This document shows, piece after piece, positions 36,663-46,905 of a DNA stretch of 64,000 nt. The position numbers were made by a program, and so were the translations under genes. Each line of letters begins with the position of its first letter. The stretch's first letter is position 1. The stretch comes from Gilvimarinus chinensis DSM 19667 (lineage in GTDB: Bacteria; Pseudomonadota; Gammaproteobacteria; Pseudomonadales; Cellvibrionaceae). Below the pieces are notes generated by a model. The model saw only the letters and a list, made by a program, of their open reading frames with translations, ran no database searches and was not told the origin of the DNA. The DNA is taken from assembly GCF_000377745.1 (NCBI RefSeq), contig NZ_KB898709.1, positions 315,001-379,000 of the forward strand, given 5' to 3'.

Positions 36663-38380
36663 AAATCTGGCCCCACACTTAAATGCAACCGCCAGCCTTC
36701 GTTACCGTCTAATGCCTTGGCAATATCTGCGCGTACCGGCCCTACAGGAGAAATCCAGCGCACCCCCACACCAACACCTCGATACGGATCGAGATACCCT
36801 TTGTTAAACGCCGTGCCCTCATCGTAAAAAGCCGCCAGCGAGAAGTCTCCATACACTCGATGGTCGTACTCTACGCTACCCGTCAGCACCCGAGAACCGC
36901 CAATCACCACGCCATCGTCGTTTTTTGGCCCCAGGGTTTTGTAGTCATAGCCGCGCACGCTGGCATCACCGCCGGCGAAAAAGCGCTGCGAAATGGGCAA
37001 CTTATTAAAATCATCCACTTCCGTTACGCCGCCTTCAGCGCGAAACAGCAAGCGTCCATCGCCCAAAGGCAAAATAAACTTCACCCGCGAATAAATTTGC
37101 GCAAAGTCGGTACTGGAGACAAACGCATCACTGGCACCTTTGACGCGCAGCAGAATATTCCAGCCCCGGCGCGGATACTGCACATCGGTCGAGCTGGAAT
37201 AAGAGGTGGAGTACACAGGAATAATCAGCTCCGAGGTTTGCGACGGCGCATCACCAAAACGGTATTCCTCTTCCTCGAAACTGAGACCAAAGTTATTTAA
37301 CCATTGGCTGCTTTCCCAGCTGGAGTAATTTAAGCCTGTGGCCAGGCGATTGCTCACCGAATTGTTTATATCTTCTTGAGTAAAGCCGGTATATAAACGC
37401 AACACTTCGTAGGCGGGCCTAGCCATGGGAATGGAGTAACCCACCTGGTAGGTAGTGATTACCTCAGAGGCATTAACTGTGGCATCCAGGCTGTGCCCAC
37501 GGCTGTTAAGGTAACGGTTTTCATACCCCAGTAAAACTCGCGGGCCAATGTCCGATGCATAACCCACACCCACCGAATAACTGTGCTTGGGACCTTTTAA
37601 CAGCTCAACATGGATAGGCACTTCACCATCTTGCAGCGCATTTAATTGAGGTTTAACACTTACCGAGCCGAAATAATTACTGGCCTGCAACTCGCTGCGC
37701 AGCTTGACCAGGTCCTCTGAGCGGTACGCCTGACCTCGCGTTAATGTAATGTAACGATCAATCAAGCTATCGCGCAGGATGTCATGAGTTACCGTGACCT
37801 CACCCACCCGATACCGAGCCTGAGTATCCAGAATTAAATGCACGCGGGCACTGTTGTGCTCTTGCGATACCAGCACTTCCGAGCGAACTAAATTGGCATC
37901 AAAAAAGCCCTGCGCGCTGGCCGTCTGCAACAATCGGGTTTTAAACGATTCGTACTCACCATGATTAAGAGGTGCACCCGGCTTCAAGCGAGTGTCTTTG
38001 ACCAGTTTAGCCAGTGCAGCATTGTCTTTGCCCTCACCCTCAAGCAAAATTTCTACTTGCTCATAAGTGGTGATGGGACCAGGTGTAATGGCGAGCGTTA
38101 AACGCCAACAATTTTCGGTTCGATCGAAGCTTTTCTCAGCTTGAAGCTGGTAATAGCCCAGAGCTTGGGCCGCCTCGGTCATGCGTCTGTCAAACTCTTC
38201 GCCCAGGGCGCGCACATGCCAGCGCGCCAATCGGCAAGACTGACTCTCGACGTTCAGATAGGCACGAATGTTATCGCGCAGTTCATCACTGCCGCCTGAT
38301 AACACTAACTCGGGAGCCGCTGTCGCACGCACAGATACCAATGCAAGCAACCACCACAGCTTTGCCCAGCCTTGAGACAT
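36659..38380 (-). CDS. tamA: Translocation and assembly module protein TamA
   Basis: A 573-residue Omp85-family outer-membrane protein. A signal peptide (cut after VRATA) precedes three POTRA domains (about 25-260) and a 16-strand barrel with the conserved FFAGGDASVRGYDY motif in strand region L6 and the final RLHLSVGPDL strand. It partners with TamB. Two ATG codons are possible: 38380, with GGGAG just before, and 38395; the first gives the neater signal peptide. The gene is divergent from rlmJ across a 150-base spacer. Confidence 0.93.
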   Translation of the reverse strand: MSQGWAKLWWLLALVSVRATAAPELVLSGGSDELRDNIRAYLNVESQSCRLARWHVRALGEEFDRRMTEAAQALGYYQLQAEKSFDRTENCWRLTLAITPGPITTYEQVEILLEGEGKDNAALAKLVKDTRLKPGAPLNHGEYESFKTRLLQTASAQGFFDANLVRSEVLVSQEHNSARVHLILDTQARYRVGEVTVTHDILRDSLIDRYITLTRGQAYRSEDLVKLRSELQASNYFGSVSVKPQLNALQDGEVPIHVELLKGPKHSYSVGVGYASDIGPRVLLGYENRYLNSRGHSLDATVNASEVITTYQVGYSIPMARPAYEVLRLYTGFTQEDINNSVSNRLATGLNYSSWESSQWLNNFGLSFEEEEYRFGDAPSQTSELIIPVYSTSYSSSTDVQYPRRGWNILLRVKGASDAFVSSTDFAQIYSRVKFILPLGDGRLLFRAEGGVTEVDDFNKLPISQRFFAGGDASVRGYDYKTLGPKNDDGVVIGGSRVLTGSVEYDHRVYGDFSLAAFYDEGTAFNKGYLDPYRGVGVGVRWISPVGPVRADIAKALDGNEGWRLHLSVGPDL

Positions 38381-38481
38381 AACACTCCCGTTCATACTAA
38401 TAACCTGGCCAGCCTAACAGCCAGGTTGGTATTCATTCAGCTTTACAGTTTATCATCCACAAGCACGTGACAAGCCAATTT

Positions 38482-38508
38482 TTGCCGAGCGCCGTTTCGG
38501 TCTATAAT
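38482..38508 (+). promoter_or_regulatory. Candidate promoter of rlmJ
   Basis: A perfect TATAAT lies at 38503-38508, 30 bases before the rlmJ ATG. A TTGCCG at 38482 is 15 bases upstream, a little close for a -35 box. Placement just before a divergent gene supports it. Confidence 0.4.
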
Positions 38509-38537
38509 CGCCGCTCAGTCTTAAGGCCTTCCTCACC

Positions 38538-39365
38538 ATGCTCAGCTACCGCCACAGTTTCCACGCCGGTAATCACGCCGACATTCTCAAGCATTGCGTT
38601 TACCTTAACTGCCTGGGCTACCTCCAGCGCAAAGATACTGGCCTGCGTCTGATCGACACCCACAGCGGTGCGGGCGCCTATACCTTGACCAGTACCGAGG
38701 TAAAAAATGCCGAATACAATGAAGGAATTGCACGTATTTACACAGCGAGCAGTGCGCCGCCCGTGGTGGATTACTACCTCAAAGCCATTCGCGCCTTCAA
38801 CCGGCAGGGCTTAAAGTACTACCCAGGCTCGCCACAACTGGCAGCGAACTTACTGCGTCCACAAGATGAAGCCTACTTTTTCGAATTGCACAGCAGCGAC
38901 TACCGCTTACTGCACAACCGATTCAAACAGAGCAAGCGTATTCACGTGAGTGATACCGACGGTTTTACCGGGCTCAAGCGGCTGCTGCCCTCGCCCACCC
39001 GCCGCGCGCTGGTACTGATTGACCCGAGCTACGAAATTAAAAGCGACTACCGTCTGGTGGTAGACGCACTGATACAAGCCTACAAACGCATGGCCACCGG
39101 CTGCTTTTTGCTCTGGTACCCAGTGGTGGACAGAGGCTACATCAATAGCCTCGAAAAACAATTACGCGGCAGCGAGCTTGCCAACGTCCAATTGTTTGAA
39201 CTGGGCATAAGCCCTGACAGCCATGGCCAGGGTATGACGGCCAGCGGTATGATCGCCGTAAACGCGCCCTGGACACTGCGCGAGCAAATGGAAACCGCCC
39301 TGCCCTGGCTGGCCGGGCAACTGAGTGCGACCCCCCAATTTCGGATTGAGCAGTTAAAAGAGTAG
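38538..39365 (+). CDS. rlmJ: 23S rRNA (adenine-2030-N6) methyltransferase
   Basis: A 275-residue SAM methyltransferase that modifies A2030 of 23S rRNA. It opens with the family signature MLSYRHSFHAGNHADILKH and continues with LIDTHSGAGAY (SAM binding). The catalytic motif IV reads VLIDPSYE, where the well-studied enzyme has DPPY; the Asp and Tyr are kept. The C-terminal SGMIAVNAPWTL is typical. It stands alone after a candidate promoter and is followed 10 bases later by an RDD membrane protein. Confidence 0.94.
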   Translation: MLSYRHSFHAGNHADILKHCVYLNCLGYLQRKDTGLRLIDTHSGAGAYTLTSTEVKNAEYNEGIARIYTASSAPPVVDYYLKAIRAFNRQGLKYYPGSPQLAANLLRPQDEAYFFELHSSDYRLLHNRFKQSKRIHVSDTDGFTGLKRLLPSPTRRALVLIDPSYEIKSDYRLVVDALIQAYKRMATGCFLLWYPVVDRGYINSLEKQLRGSELANVQLFELGISPDSHGQGMTASGMIAVNAPWTLREQMETALPWLAGQLSATPQFRIEQLKE

Positions 39366-39375
39366 GAGTCCTGAC

Positions 39376-39807
39376 ATGGCCCAGCAGCACCCTCACTACG
39401 TGGGATTCTGGCGACGCTTTCTCGCCTTTTTGATCGATTCATTGGTTATTCTGCCACTGTTGATAGCCATCACCATGGGGCTATACCGTCACAGCGGCGA
39501 CTGGCTTGCCATGCTGATGGCAGGCGCCGAAAACTTCTGGATGAACTACGGACTCCCCGCCGCCTTCACTTTGCTGTTCTGGCTGATTAAGTCAGCTACG
39601 CCTGGGAAAATGCTGGTGGGCGCGGTGATCGTCGATGCCGAAACCCTGCAACCGCCCACCCCATGGCAATTGCTGATTCGCTATTTGAGTTATTACATTT
39701 CGGGTCTACTGCTGTTTCTCGGGTTTATCTGGATTGCCCTGGATAGCCGCAAACAGGGCTGGCACGACAAACTGGCCGGCACCGTGGTTATCGACCGCCG
39801 CCGCTGA
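39376..39807 (+). CDS. RDD-family membrane protein
   Basis: A 143-residue protein with three membrane segments (about 15-38, 55-75, 103-123). The family's first-helix signature is here FWRRFLAFLIDSLVI, with Arg and Asp flanking the first membrane helix, and ATPGKMLVGAVIVD and DSRKQGWHDKLAGTVVI follow as usual. Function of most RDD proteins is unknown; some are ion antiporters. It follows rlmJ closely and precedes ubiE by 75 bases. Confidence 0.85.
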   Translation: MAQQHPHYVGFWRRFLAFLIDSLVILPLLIAITMGLYRHSGDWLAMLMAGAENFWMNYGLPAAFTLLFWLIKSATPGKMLVGAVIVDAETLQPPTPWQLLIRYLSYYISGLLLFLGFIWIALDSRKQGWHDKLAGTVVIDRRR

Positions 39808-39882
39808 CGCACCCACGGCATCAATGTACAATGTGGCCACCATTTTCCGCCGCATGATTTTACGCTGCAATAAAGGCCTGCT

Positions 39883-40632
39883 ATGAGCGACAAAAAAACC
39901 ACCCACTTCGGTTTTGAAGAAGTTGACGTCGAGAAAAAAGCCGAGCGCGTCGCCGGGGTCTTTCACTCGGTAGCGGGCAAATACGATTTAATGAACGATT
40001 TAATGTCCGGCGGTGTGCACCGTTTATGGAAGCGCCTGACCATTGAAAAGGCGGCCGTGCGAGCCGGGCAGAAAGTGCTGGATATTGCCGGCGGCACCGG
40101 CGATTTGTCCTACCAGTTTTCTCGCCAGGTGGGCGCCGATGGCCTGGTAGTGCTGGCGGATATTAACGACTCAATGCTCAAGGTCGGCCGCGATAAACTC
40201 CTCGACAAAGGCGTGGCGGGCAATCTTACAGTCGCCCAGGCCGACGCCCAGTTTTTGCCCTTTGCCGATAATACCTTCGATTGCATCACCATCGCGTTTG
40301 GCCTGCGCAACGTGACCGATAAAGACCTCGCGCTAAGCTCCATGCTGCGCGTGCTAAAGCCGGGCGGCAAACTACTGGTGCTGGAATTCTCCAAGCCCAT
40401 CAACCCACTGCTGGAAAAAGCCTACGACGCTTACTCGTTTAAAATCCTGCCCAATATGGGCAAGTGGGTAACCGGCGACGCTGACAGCTACCGCTACTTG
40501 GCCGAATCCATTCGCATGCACCCGGATCAAAAAACCTTGCAAGGCATGATGGACAACGCCGGTTTCGTCCTCACCGACTACCAGAACATGACCGGCGGTG
40601 TGGTCGCGCTGCACAGCGGAATCAAGCCCTGA
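39883..40632 (+). CDS. ubiE: Ubiquinone/menaquinone C-methyltransferase UbiE
   Basis: A 249-residue methyltransferase acting on 2-polyprenyl-6-methoxybenzoquinol. Features are [16 protein letters not shown], motif [21 protein letters not shown] and [13 protein letters not shown], ending [14 protein letters not shown]. Length is normal. Its TGA overlaps the ubiJ ATG by one base, making ubiE-ubiJ-ubiB one operon. A TACAAT at about 39826 could be a -10 element but is not convincing. Confidence 0.97.
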   Translation: MSDKKTTHFGFEEVDVEKKAERVAGVFHSVAGKYDLMNDLMSGGVHRLWKRLTIEKAAVRAGQKVLDIAGGTGDLSYQFSRQVGADGLVVLADINDSMLKVGRDKLLDKGVAGNLTVAQADAQFLPFADNTFDCITIAFGLRNVTDKDLALSSMLRVLKPGGKLLVLEFSKPINPLLEKAYDAYSFKILPNMGKWVTGDADSYRYLAESIRMHPDQKTLQGMMDNAGFVLTDYQNMTGGVVALHSGIKP

Positions 40633-41261
40633 TGCTGGATGCCACCGCCATCGCCGCGCTGGCAAGTGTGACAGAAAAAGCCGCTGCGCACGCACTCAAG
40701 TACGACCCAGGCAGCCGCGCCCGATTGCGCTCATTGAGCGGCCAGGTTCTGGCCCTTCACGTACGCGCGCCGGAAGTACATCTCTACATCCTGCTGGACG
40801 ACCCCGTGCGGATTCAGCAGAGCTACGATGGCGACGTTAGCTGCCGTCTCTCGGGCAACGCGCTGGATCTGGCCAAACTCCTGACCAGTGACAGCACCAG
40901 CCTTTACGGCACAGGGGTTACCCTGGAAGGCTCGCCGCAGTTATTAGCCGAACTGAAAACACTGTTGCAAACTCTCGATATCGACTGGGAAATGGCTCTG
41001 GCCGACGCCATTGGCACGCTACCCGCTCACATTATTGCCAAACAGGTGCGACGCGCCGCTGGCTGGAGCCGCGAGCGTGCCACACATGCCGGACAGCTAG
41101 GCGGCGAATACCTGACCGAAGAAGGCGCGCAAGCGTTAGGCCACAACGAATTCGACCTGTTTTGCGACGATATAAAGCAGACCGGCCAGGCGCTCGACCG
41201 ACTTGAAGCGCGCATCAACCGGCTGCTTTCCAGCCATAGCAAGGACTCCTCTACCCCATGA
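40632..41261 (+). CDS. ubiJ: Ubiquinone biosynthesis accessory factor UbiJ
   Basis: A 209-residue protein with an SCP2-type lipid-binding domain in the first 110 residues and a helical C-terminus, as UbiJ (YigP). UbiJ organises the ubiquinone biosynthesis complex and binds lipid intermediates. Its place between ubiE and ubiB, overlapping both by one to four bases, is the standard arrangement and is the main support for the name. Confidence 0.92.
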   Translation: MLDATAIAALASVTEKAAAHALKYDPGSRARLRSLSGQVLALHVRAPEVHLYILLDDPVRIQQSYDGDVSCRLSGNALDLAKLLTSDSTSLYGTGVTLEGSPQLLAELKTLLQTLDIDWEMALADAIGTLPAHIIAKQVRRAAGWSRERATHAGQLGGEYLTEEGAQALGHNEFDLFCDDIKQTGQALDRLEARINRLLSSHSKDSSTP

Positions 41262-42913
41262 CCAGTGTGTTGCGACTTTTTACCATTCTGGCCACGTTCG
41301 CCCGTTACCGCCTTGATTTACTCCTGCCGCGCACCAACCTGCCCTGGTGGCTGCGAGTGCTGTTTGCGCCCTTGGCCCTGATACCCGCAGGCAAACTCAC
41401 ACGCGGCGAAAGGCTGCGCCTGGCAATGGAGTCCCTGGGGCCCATTTTTATTAAATTCGGCCAATTGCTTTCAACCCGCCCCGACCTTATGCCGCCGGAT
41501 ATCATTGCCGAACTCAGCGCCCTGCAAGACCGGGTGCCGCCGTTTGCTAAAGAAAAATTCTGCCAGCTGGTTGAGGAATCGTTAGGCGACAATGTCGACA
41601 ATGTTTTTAAACACTTTGACCGCGAGCCACTGGCGTCGGCCTCGGTGGCGCAAGTACACGCCGCCGTGTTGCACGACGGCCGCGACGTAGTCGTTAAAGC
41701 CATTCGCCCCGGCATTGAAAAAATTATTCAGCAAGACACCCGACTGCTGGAGCTGATTGCGCGCTTAGTTGAAAAATACAGCGCCGACGGCAAACGCCTG
41801 CGCCCCGTGGAAGTGGTTGAGGATTACCGCACCACTATTTTTGATGAACTGGATTTACAGCGCGAGGCGGCCAACGCCTCGCAGTTACGACGCAACTTTT
41901 CACACTCACCGCTGTTGTACATTCCCGAGGTTATGTGGGATTACACCCGCCGCAAAGTGCTGGTGTTAGAGCGCATATCCGGCATTCCTGTTACCAACCT
42001 AGATGAGTTAGAAGCGCAAGATACCGATATGAAAAAACTCGCCGAACGCGGCGTAGAGATTTTTTTCACCCAGGTGTTTGAGCACAATTTTTTCCACGCG
42101 GACATGCACCCGGGCAATATTTTTGTGTCACGCGAACACCCGGATCAACCGCAGTATATTGCGGTTGACATGGCGATTGTGGGCTCGCTAAACCGGGCCG
42201 ACCAATATTACTTAGCGCGCAATATGCTGGCGATGTTTCGCCGCGATTATCGTCAGGTGGCCGAGCTGCACGTACAGAGCGGCTGGGTGCCAGAGTCTAC
42301 CCGCATTGAAGAACTGGAAGCGGCGGTGCGCACCGTGTGCGAGCCTATTTTTGAAAAGCCCTTAAAGGATATTTCCTTCGGTCACGTGTTGCTTAATCTG
42401 TTTCGCACCGCCCGGCGCTTTAATATGGAAGTTCAGCCTCAGCTAGTGCTGCTGCAGAAAACACTGCTCAACATCGAGGGGCTCGGGCGTCAGCTGTACC
42501 CAGACCTAAACCTCTGGGCCACCGCCCATCCGTTTTTAGAGCGCTGGCTGAAAAACCGCTTTCACCCCAAGTCGCTGTGGCAAGACTTAAAACGCTACGG
42601 CCCCGAGTGGATGGAAAAATTCCCCGAAGTGCCTCACCTGGTGTTTAACGGTTTACAACAAGTTCAGCAGCTGGATGATCTTCGCGGCGAGCTCGCCGAT
42701 TACCGCGCTCAAGCTCAGCGCCGCGAGCATCGCGCCGCCAACCGCAGACGCCTGACCTTGGCCGCTGTGGCCTCGCTGGCGGGGGCGGTCGCGCTGATTT
42801 GGCCAGAGGCGCAACACTTACATCTGGCTTCCGGAATATCGTTTGATGATATTCCAGCGGCGGCCTGGGCATTAAGCGGCATAGGATTACTTCTGCTTGC
42901 GATACGGCGCTAG
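41258..42913 (+). CDS. ubiB: Ubiquinone biosynthesis kinase-like ATPase UbiB
   Basis: A 551-residue ABC1/ADCK-family protein. The KxGQ-type motif is [18 protein letters not shown]; the Ala-rich nucleotide loop is [25 protein letters not shown] supplies the catalytic loop and AVDMAIVG the metal-binding Asp. Two membrane helices close the protein (about 510-549). It supports ubiquinone synthesis as an ATPase on membrane intermediates. Starts inside the ubiJ stop (ATGA). The operon ends here. Confidence 0.96.
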   Translation: MTSVLRLFTILATFARYRLDLLLPRTNLPWWLRVLFAPLALIPAGKLTRGERLRLAMESLGPIFIKFGQLLSTRPDLMPPDIIAELSALQDRVPPFAKEKFCQLVEESLGDNVDNVFKHFDREPLASASVAQVHAAVLHDGRDVVVKAIRPGIEKIIQQDTRLLELIARLVEKYSADGKRLRPVEVVEDYRTTIFDELDLQREAANASQLRRNFSHSPLLYIPEVMWDYTRRKVLVLERISGIPVTNLDELEAQDTDMKKLAERGVEIFFTQVFEHNFFHADMHPGNIFVSREHPDQPQYIAVDMAIVGSLNRADQYYLARNMLAMFRRDYRQVAELHVQSGWVPESTRIEELEAAVRTVCEPIFEKPLKDISFGHVLLNLFRTARRFNMEVQPQLVLLQKTLLNIEGLGRQLYPDLNLWATAHPFLERWLKNRFHPKSLWQDLKRYGPEWMEKFPEVPHLVFNGLQQVQQLDDLRGELADYRAQAQRREHRAANRRRLTLAAVASLAGAVALIWPEAQHLHLASGISFDDIPAAAWALSGIGLLLLAIRR

Positions 42914-43000
42914 TCACTGATCAACAGAGGCTGGTAAGATCGGACACTCTTTAAGCAGGAAGAACAAACGCAATAAAAGCGGCATGGAGATAAGCTGACG

Positions 43001-44740
43001 ATGAACAAACCTCAAACTTTTAAGGCTTTATTGGCCACGGCGGCGCTGATCGGTTTAAGCGCCTGCGGCGGCGGTGGCAACAGCACAACCCTGGATCGGG
43101 TACAGGATTACTACGGCATCGACGATGACGACTCACCCACCGTGACCCCGCCCAGCCAGTCCTCAAGCTCTGTCAGCAGCAGCTCGTCTTCCGTGTCATC
43201 GAGCAGCTCATCGTCCAGTAGCAGTAGCAGTAGCAGTAGCAGTAGCAGTAGCAGTGAAGGTTACACTTGGGTAAAAGATGTTTATCCCCCACGAGATAAT
43301 TTCAAGGATCAATGCGCATCTCCCAGAACGGGGATTGCCCCTTACAACAATGAGCCCTACCCCGATCAGCAAGCCTCCTACGTTGAAGAGAATGCCTTTC
43401 TGCGCTCCCTCACCAATGAGGTCTATTTGTGGTACGACGAGGTAGAAGATTTAAACCCGCGCTCTTACGGCACTATCGAGTATTTTGATTTGCAAAAAAC
43501 CACAGCGGTTACGCCGTCGGGCAACGCCAAAGATCAGTTTCACTGGTACGACGAAACCGACTCTTATATGGTTCGCCAGGAATCCGGGGTTTCGGTTGGC
43601 TATGGCGTACAATGGGCCCTGCTTGCCAGCGTACCACCGCGCGAAGCGGTCGTCGTGTACACAGAGCCCGGCTCCTCCGCCGCGGCAGCCAACCTTCAGC
43701 GCGGTGCGCGTATTCTCGCAATCGACGGTGTAGATTTGATTAACGATAATACCAATGCTGGAATTGACACTCTAAACGCCGGGCTTTTCCCCAGCACCAT
43801 GGGCGAAAGCCATACTTTTACAGTTCAGGATTTAAACAGCACCACGACCCGAGACATTACCCTCACTGCAAGCGAAGTGACTATCGCGGCCGTCAATCAG
43901 GCTTCCATCATCGACACCCCTAGTGGCCAAGTGGGCTACCTGTTGTTCAACACTCACATTGCCACCGCCGAAGCTGAACTGGCTTACACCATCAGCGAAT
44001 TGAGCGCCGCCGGGGTCAGCGACTTGGTGCTGGACATGCGCTATAACGGCGGTGGATACCTGGATATTGCCAGCGAACTGGGCTACATGATTGCCGGCAG
44101 CCAGGCTGCGGGAAAAACCTTTACCGCTACCGAATTTAACGACAAACACACCGAGGTTGACCCCTTCACCGGCGCGGATCTCACACCGATGGAGTTCCAT
44201 ACCGAAACGCTGGGCTTTTCATTAATGCCAGGCCAGGCGCTACCCACTCTGGATTTAAATCGCGTATTCGTGCTGAGCGGTGGCAACACCTGCTCTGCCT
44301 CAGAGGCGGTGATTAACGGCTTGCGCGGTATTGATGTAGAAGTCGTTTTGATTGGCGGCGCCACCTGCGGCAAACCTTACGGTGCCTACATGGTGCATAA
44401 CTGCGGTTTGTCGTACTTCACAACCCAGTTTAAAGGCAGCAACGCCAAAGGCTTCGGCGACTACGCCGACGGCTTCTTCCCGGGCGCAGCCAACAGCAGT
44501 AATCAAGCGGAGCTACCGGGTTGCGTGGTAGAAGACGACTTAGATCACCTTTTGGGGGATCCCGCCGAGGCCCGTTTGGCGGCGGCCTTGCATTACCGCA
44601 ACACGGGTAGCTGCCCCTCCGGCACCAGCGCCAAGGGACAACCCCCCAGCCTGCAAAAAGCCAGACAAGCAGGTGCCAATGACGGTGTTATTTACCAGCC
44701 GCCAGGCATGGGCGACAGTATTTTGAGACAACCCCAGTGA
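43001..44740 (+). CDS. S41-family serine protease lipoprotein with poly-Ser linker
   Basis: A 579-residue exported protease. The lipobox LSAC puts the lipid-modified Cys at residue 22. A Ser-rich linker (about 51-85) separates the anchor from the catalytic part. A PDZ-like domain (VVVYTEPGSSAAAANL) precedes the tail-specific protease domain with DMRYNGGGYL and the nucleophile region SGGNTCSASEAVI. It resembles C-terminal processing proteases but is a cell-surface lipoprotein; substrate unknown. Poly-Ser linkers are frequent in Cellvibrionaceae secreted enzymes. The next gene overlaps its stop (GTGA). Confidence 0.88.
   Translation: MNKPQTFKALLATAALIGLSACGGGGNSTTLDRVQDYYGIDDDDSPTVTPPSQSSSSVSSSSSSVSSSSSSSSSSSSSSSSSSSSEGYTWVKDVYPPRDNFKDQCASPRTGIAPYNNEPYPDQQASYVEENAFLRSLTNEVYLWYDEVEDLNPRSYGTIEYFDLQKTTAVTPSGNAKDQFHWYDETDSYMVRQESGVSVGYGVQWALLASVPPREAVVVYTEPGSSAAAANLQRGARILAIDGVDLINDNTNAGIDTLNAGLFPSTMGESHTFTVQDLNSTTTRDITLTASEVTIAAVNQASIIDTPSGQVGYLLFNTHIATAEAELAYTISELSAAGVSDLVLDMRYNGGGYLDIASELGYMIAGSQAAGKTFTATEFNDKHTEVDPFTGADLTPMEFHTETLGFSLMPGQALPTLDLNRVFVLSGGNTCSASEAVINGLRGIDVEVVLIGGATCGKPYGAYMVHNCGLSYFTTQFKGSNAKGFGDYADGFFPGAANSSNQAELPGCVVEDDLDHLLGDPAEARLAAALHYRNTGSCPSGTSAKGQPPSLQKARQAGANDGVIYQPPGMGDSILRQPQ
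43217..43255 (+). repeat. AGTAGC hexanucleotide repeat, six copies plus AGT
   Basis: Six perfect copies of AGTAGC (43217-43252), then AGT, encode Ser-Ser pairs in the protease linker. Repeat units are a multiple of three, so changes in copy number alter linker length without breaking the frame. Confidence 0.95.
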
Positions 44741-45096
44741 GGGCTTTACTGTTAGCAGCGGCGAGTTTACTCGCCGCCTGCCAGTACTTAACCGACACCA
44801 GCTCACCCGCCGTATTACTGGCCCCGAGTGAAGAAACCCGCGCGGAACTCACCCGTACCATATCGCGTGCTCTGGGTACAAAAATTATCTTATCGGCGCA
44901 GGCACTTACTCACAGCCCGCGATTGATAATCGACGCGCCAGCACCGCAAAACCTGCAAAACCAAGGCGGCGCTGGGCTCACAATGAGCCGACCAGACCAC
45001 TTTAGTCTCTGGCTCGAAAACGGCCGCTGTATTTTGAAACACGAAGAAACAACCAACCAGTGGGTATTACAAAGCGCCCATTGCGCCAAGCCCTAG
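44737..45096 (+). CDS. Small lipoprotein, unknown
   Basis: A 119-residue protein with a lipoprotein signal MRALLLAAASLLAAC (Cys15 modified). The start GTG overlaps the protease TGA (GTGA), so it is probably made together with the S41 protease and may be its partner. The mature part contains SEETRAELTRTISRALG and paired Cys residues (about 101 and 116) that could form a disulfide. No family recognised. Confidence 0.65.
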   Translation: MRALLLAAASLLAACQYLTDTSSPAVLLAPSEETRAELTRTISRALGTKIILSAQALTHSPRLIIDAPAPQNLQNQGGAGLTMSRPDHFSLWLENGRCILKHEETTNQWVLQSAHCAKP

Positions 45097-45132
45097 CTAT
45101 ACTTGGTACCCTAGCCCCCAAAGGAGATGGAC

Positions 45133-45444
45133 ATGAAACGCTCTGTACTACTGATTGTATTAGGCGCTTTCAGCGTCGGCACCTCAGCTGATATTAAACC
45201 GGATATATTAGAGTGCGACGCCAAAAAAGCCGCACGCAATGCAGCGCTGGATTCCACGGTTGGCGTAAGCGGTAACTGCGACGCCGAAAAACTCGCCGAC
45301 AAAACCAAAGATAACGTTAAAGACTCTGTAGACGACGGCAAAAAGAAGCTCGGTGATGGCGTTGAAAATGCTAAAGAGCATGCAGCCGATGCCCTCCCGG
45401 GTGAAAAGCACAAAAACGATGAGCACAAGTTAAAACACGATTAA
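45133..45444 (+). CDS. Small secreted charged protein, unknown
   Basis: A 103-residue protein with signal peptide MKRSVLLIVLGAFSVGTSA and a mature part rich in Lys, Asp and Ala (for example DKTKDNVKDSVDDGKKKLG), reminiscent of stress or LEA-like amphipathic proteins. Two Cys residues lie at about 28 and 48. ATG 45133 is chosen over 45127 because AAGGAG (45121-45126) gives normal spacing only for 45133. A G+C hairpin follows (45452-45473). Role unknown. Confidence 0.65.
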   Translation: MKRSVLLIVLGAFSVGTSADIKPDILECDAKKAARNAALDSTVGVSGNCDAEKLADKTKDNVKDSVDDGKKKLGDGVENAKEHAADALPGEKHKNDEHKLKHD

Positions 45445-45451
45445 CCTGCAA

Positions 45452-45473
45452 ACGGCCGGGCAGCCCCGGCCGT
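45452..45473. terminator. G+C-rich hairpin without T tract
   Basis: ACGGCCGGG, CAGC loop, CCCGGCCGT lies eight bases after the small secreted protein gene. The stem is strong but lacks a following T run, so it may only partly terminate. Confidence 0.4.
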
Positions 45474-45533
45474 ACCCCACTTCTGGCCATTGTGCTAAGC
45501 TCGCCTCACGTTTTTCTCGGGTTTAAACATCGC

Positions 45534-46895
45534 ATGCATATTCATATTCTCGGCATTTGTGGCACCTTTATGGGCTCGCTGGCCTGCTTGGCGAAAGAGC
45601 TGGGGCACCGAGTGACTGGCTCGGATCAGAACGTCTACCCTCCCATGAGCACTCAGCTGGAACAGGCGGGTATAGAGTTAATCAGCGGCTATGACCCGGC
45701 GCAGTTAGACCCAGCTCCAGACTTAGTCATTATTGGTAATGCCTTAAGCCGCGGCAATCCGGCGGTCGAGGCCGTACTCAAACGAGGCATCCCTTACACC
45801 TCTGGCCCCGAGTGGCTGCGCCTGCACGTACTGCCGGGCAAATGGGTACTGGCGGTGTCGGGCACTCACGGCAAAACCACCACCGCCAGCTTACTCGCCT
45901 GGATTTTAGAATACGCGGGTATGAGCCCCGGCTTTTTGATCGGCGGCGTGACGCAGAATTTTCCCGTGTCGGCCCGTTTAGGAGACACGCCTTTTTTTGT
46001 GATTGAAGCGGACGAATACGACAGCGCCTTTTTCGATAAGCGCTCTAAGTTTGTCCACTACTTGCCGCGCACCTTAATCATTAATAATTTGGAATTCGAT
46101 CACGCGGATATTTTTGCCTCACTCTCGGATATTCAGCGCCAGTTTCATCATTTAATGCGTACCTTGCCCGGCAATGGCCGTGTTATTTATCCGGCCGATA
46201 ACGAAGCGGTAAATCAAGTGATTACACAAGGGTGCTGGAGCGAGGCGGAAACCATGGGCGAGCAGGGCGAATGGAGCACGCGCAACATCAACCCAGACGG
46301 CTCCAAGTTTTCGGTGTTGTTCGGCTCAAGGGTTGAGGCAGAAGTGCACTGGGAGTTAAACGGCGAGCACAATGTCAGCAACGCCTTAGCCGCAATGCTC
46401 GCCGCGCGCCATGTCGGCGTTACCCCGGAAATCAGCGCGCGCGCTCTGCACGAATTTAAAGGGGTAAAGCGTCGCCTCGAGTGCATAGCCGATGTGCACC
46501 GCATCAAGGTGTACGACGATTTTGCACATCACCCCACCGCCATTCAAACAACGCTGGCCGGGCTGCGCGCCAAGGTAGGGGACGGCAAAATTATCGCGGT
46601 CATTGAACCGCGCTCCAACACCATGCGTATGGGTGTGCACAAAAGCGCCCTGGCACCCGCCTGCGTCGATGCTGACGATGTGCTCTGGTATCAACCGCCA
46701 GATACCGATTGGGATCTGGCCGATGTAGTCAACCACTCACCGGTACCCGCCAAGCTATACCGTGATCTGGACAGTTTAATGCACGACGCCTTGGCCCTTG
46801 CCGAGGCGGACAGCCACATTGTGATTATGAGCAATGGCGGCTTTGGCGGCCTGCACCAGAAGCTTGTAGCGCAACTGAACAAACACGCCCTGTAA
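45534..46895 (+). CDS. mpl: UDP-MurNAc:L-Ala-gamma-D-Glu-meso-DAP ligase
   Basis: A 453-residue Mur-ligase relative that reuses the murein tripeptide. It shows [16 protein letters not shown] at the start, the P-loop [29 protein letters not shown] (metal and carbamyl-Lys region), and [11 protein letters not shown] in the C-terminal domain. ATG 45534 fits the family start ([10 protein letters not shown]); the longer frame from 45492 adds 14 unrelated residues. It is followed 10 bases later by ubiX, a pairing common in gammaproteobacteria. Confidence 0.95.
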   Translation: MHIHILGICGTFMGSLACLAKELGHRVTGSDQNVYPPMSTQLEQAGIELISGYDPAQLDPAPDLVIIGNALSRGNPAVEAVLKRGIPYTSGPEWLRLHVLPGKWVLAVSGTHGKTTTASLLAWILEYAGMSPGFLIGGVTQNFPVSARLGDTPFFVIEADEYDSAFFDKRSKFVHYLPRTLIINNLEFDHADIFASLSDIQRQFHHLMRTLPGNGRVIYPADNEAVNQVITQGCWSEAETMGEQGEWSTRNINPDGSKFSVLFGSRVEAEVHWELNGEHNVSNALAAMLAARHVGVTPEISARALHEFKGVKRRLECIADVHRIKVYDDFAHHPTAIQTTLAGLRAKVGDGKIIAVIEPRSNTMRMGVHKSALAPACVDADDVLWYQPPDTDWDLADVVNHSPVPAKLYRDLDSLMHDALALAEADSHIVIMSNGGFGGLHQKLVAQLNKHAL

Positions 46896-46905
46896 CGGAA
46901 TAACC

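Noticed and set aside
43153-43256. Serine-codon repeat considered as a CRISPR or direct-repeat array
   Set aside because: It is a continuous in-frame low-complexity linker without spacers.
45492-45533. N-terminal extension of mpl
   Set aside because: The family starts at [10 protein letters not shown] (45534); the extra 14 codons lie in the upstream spacer.
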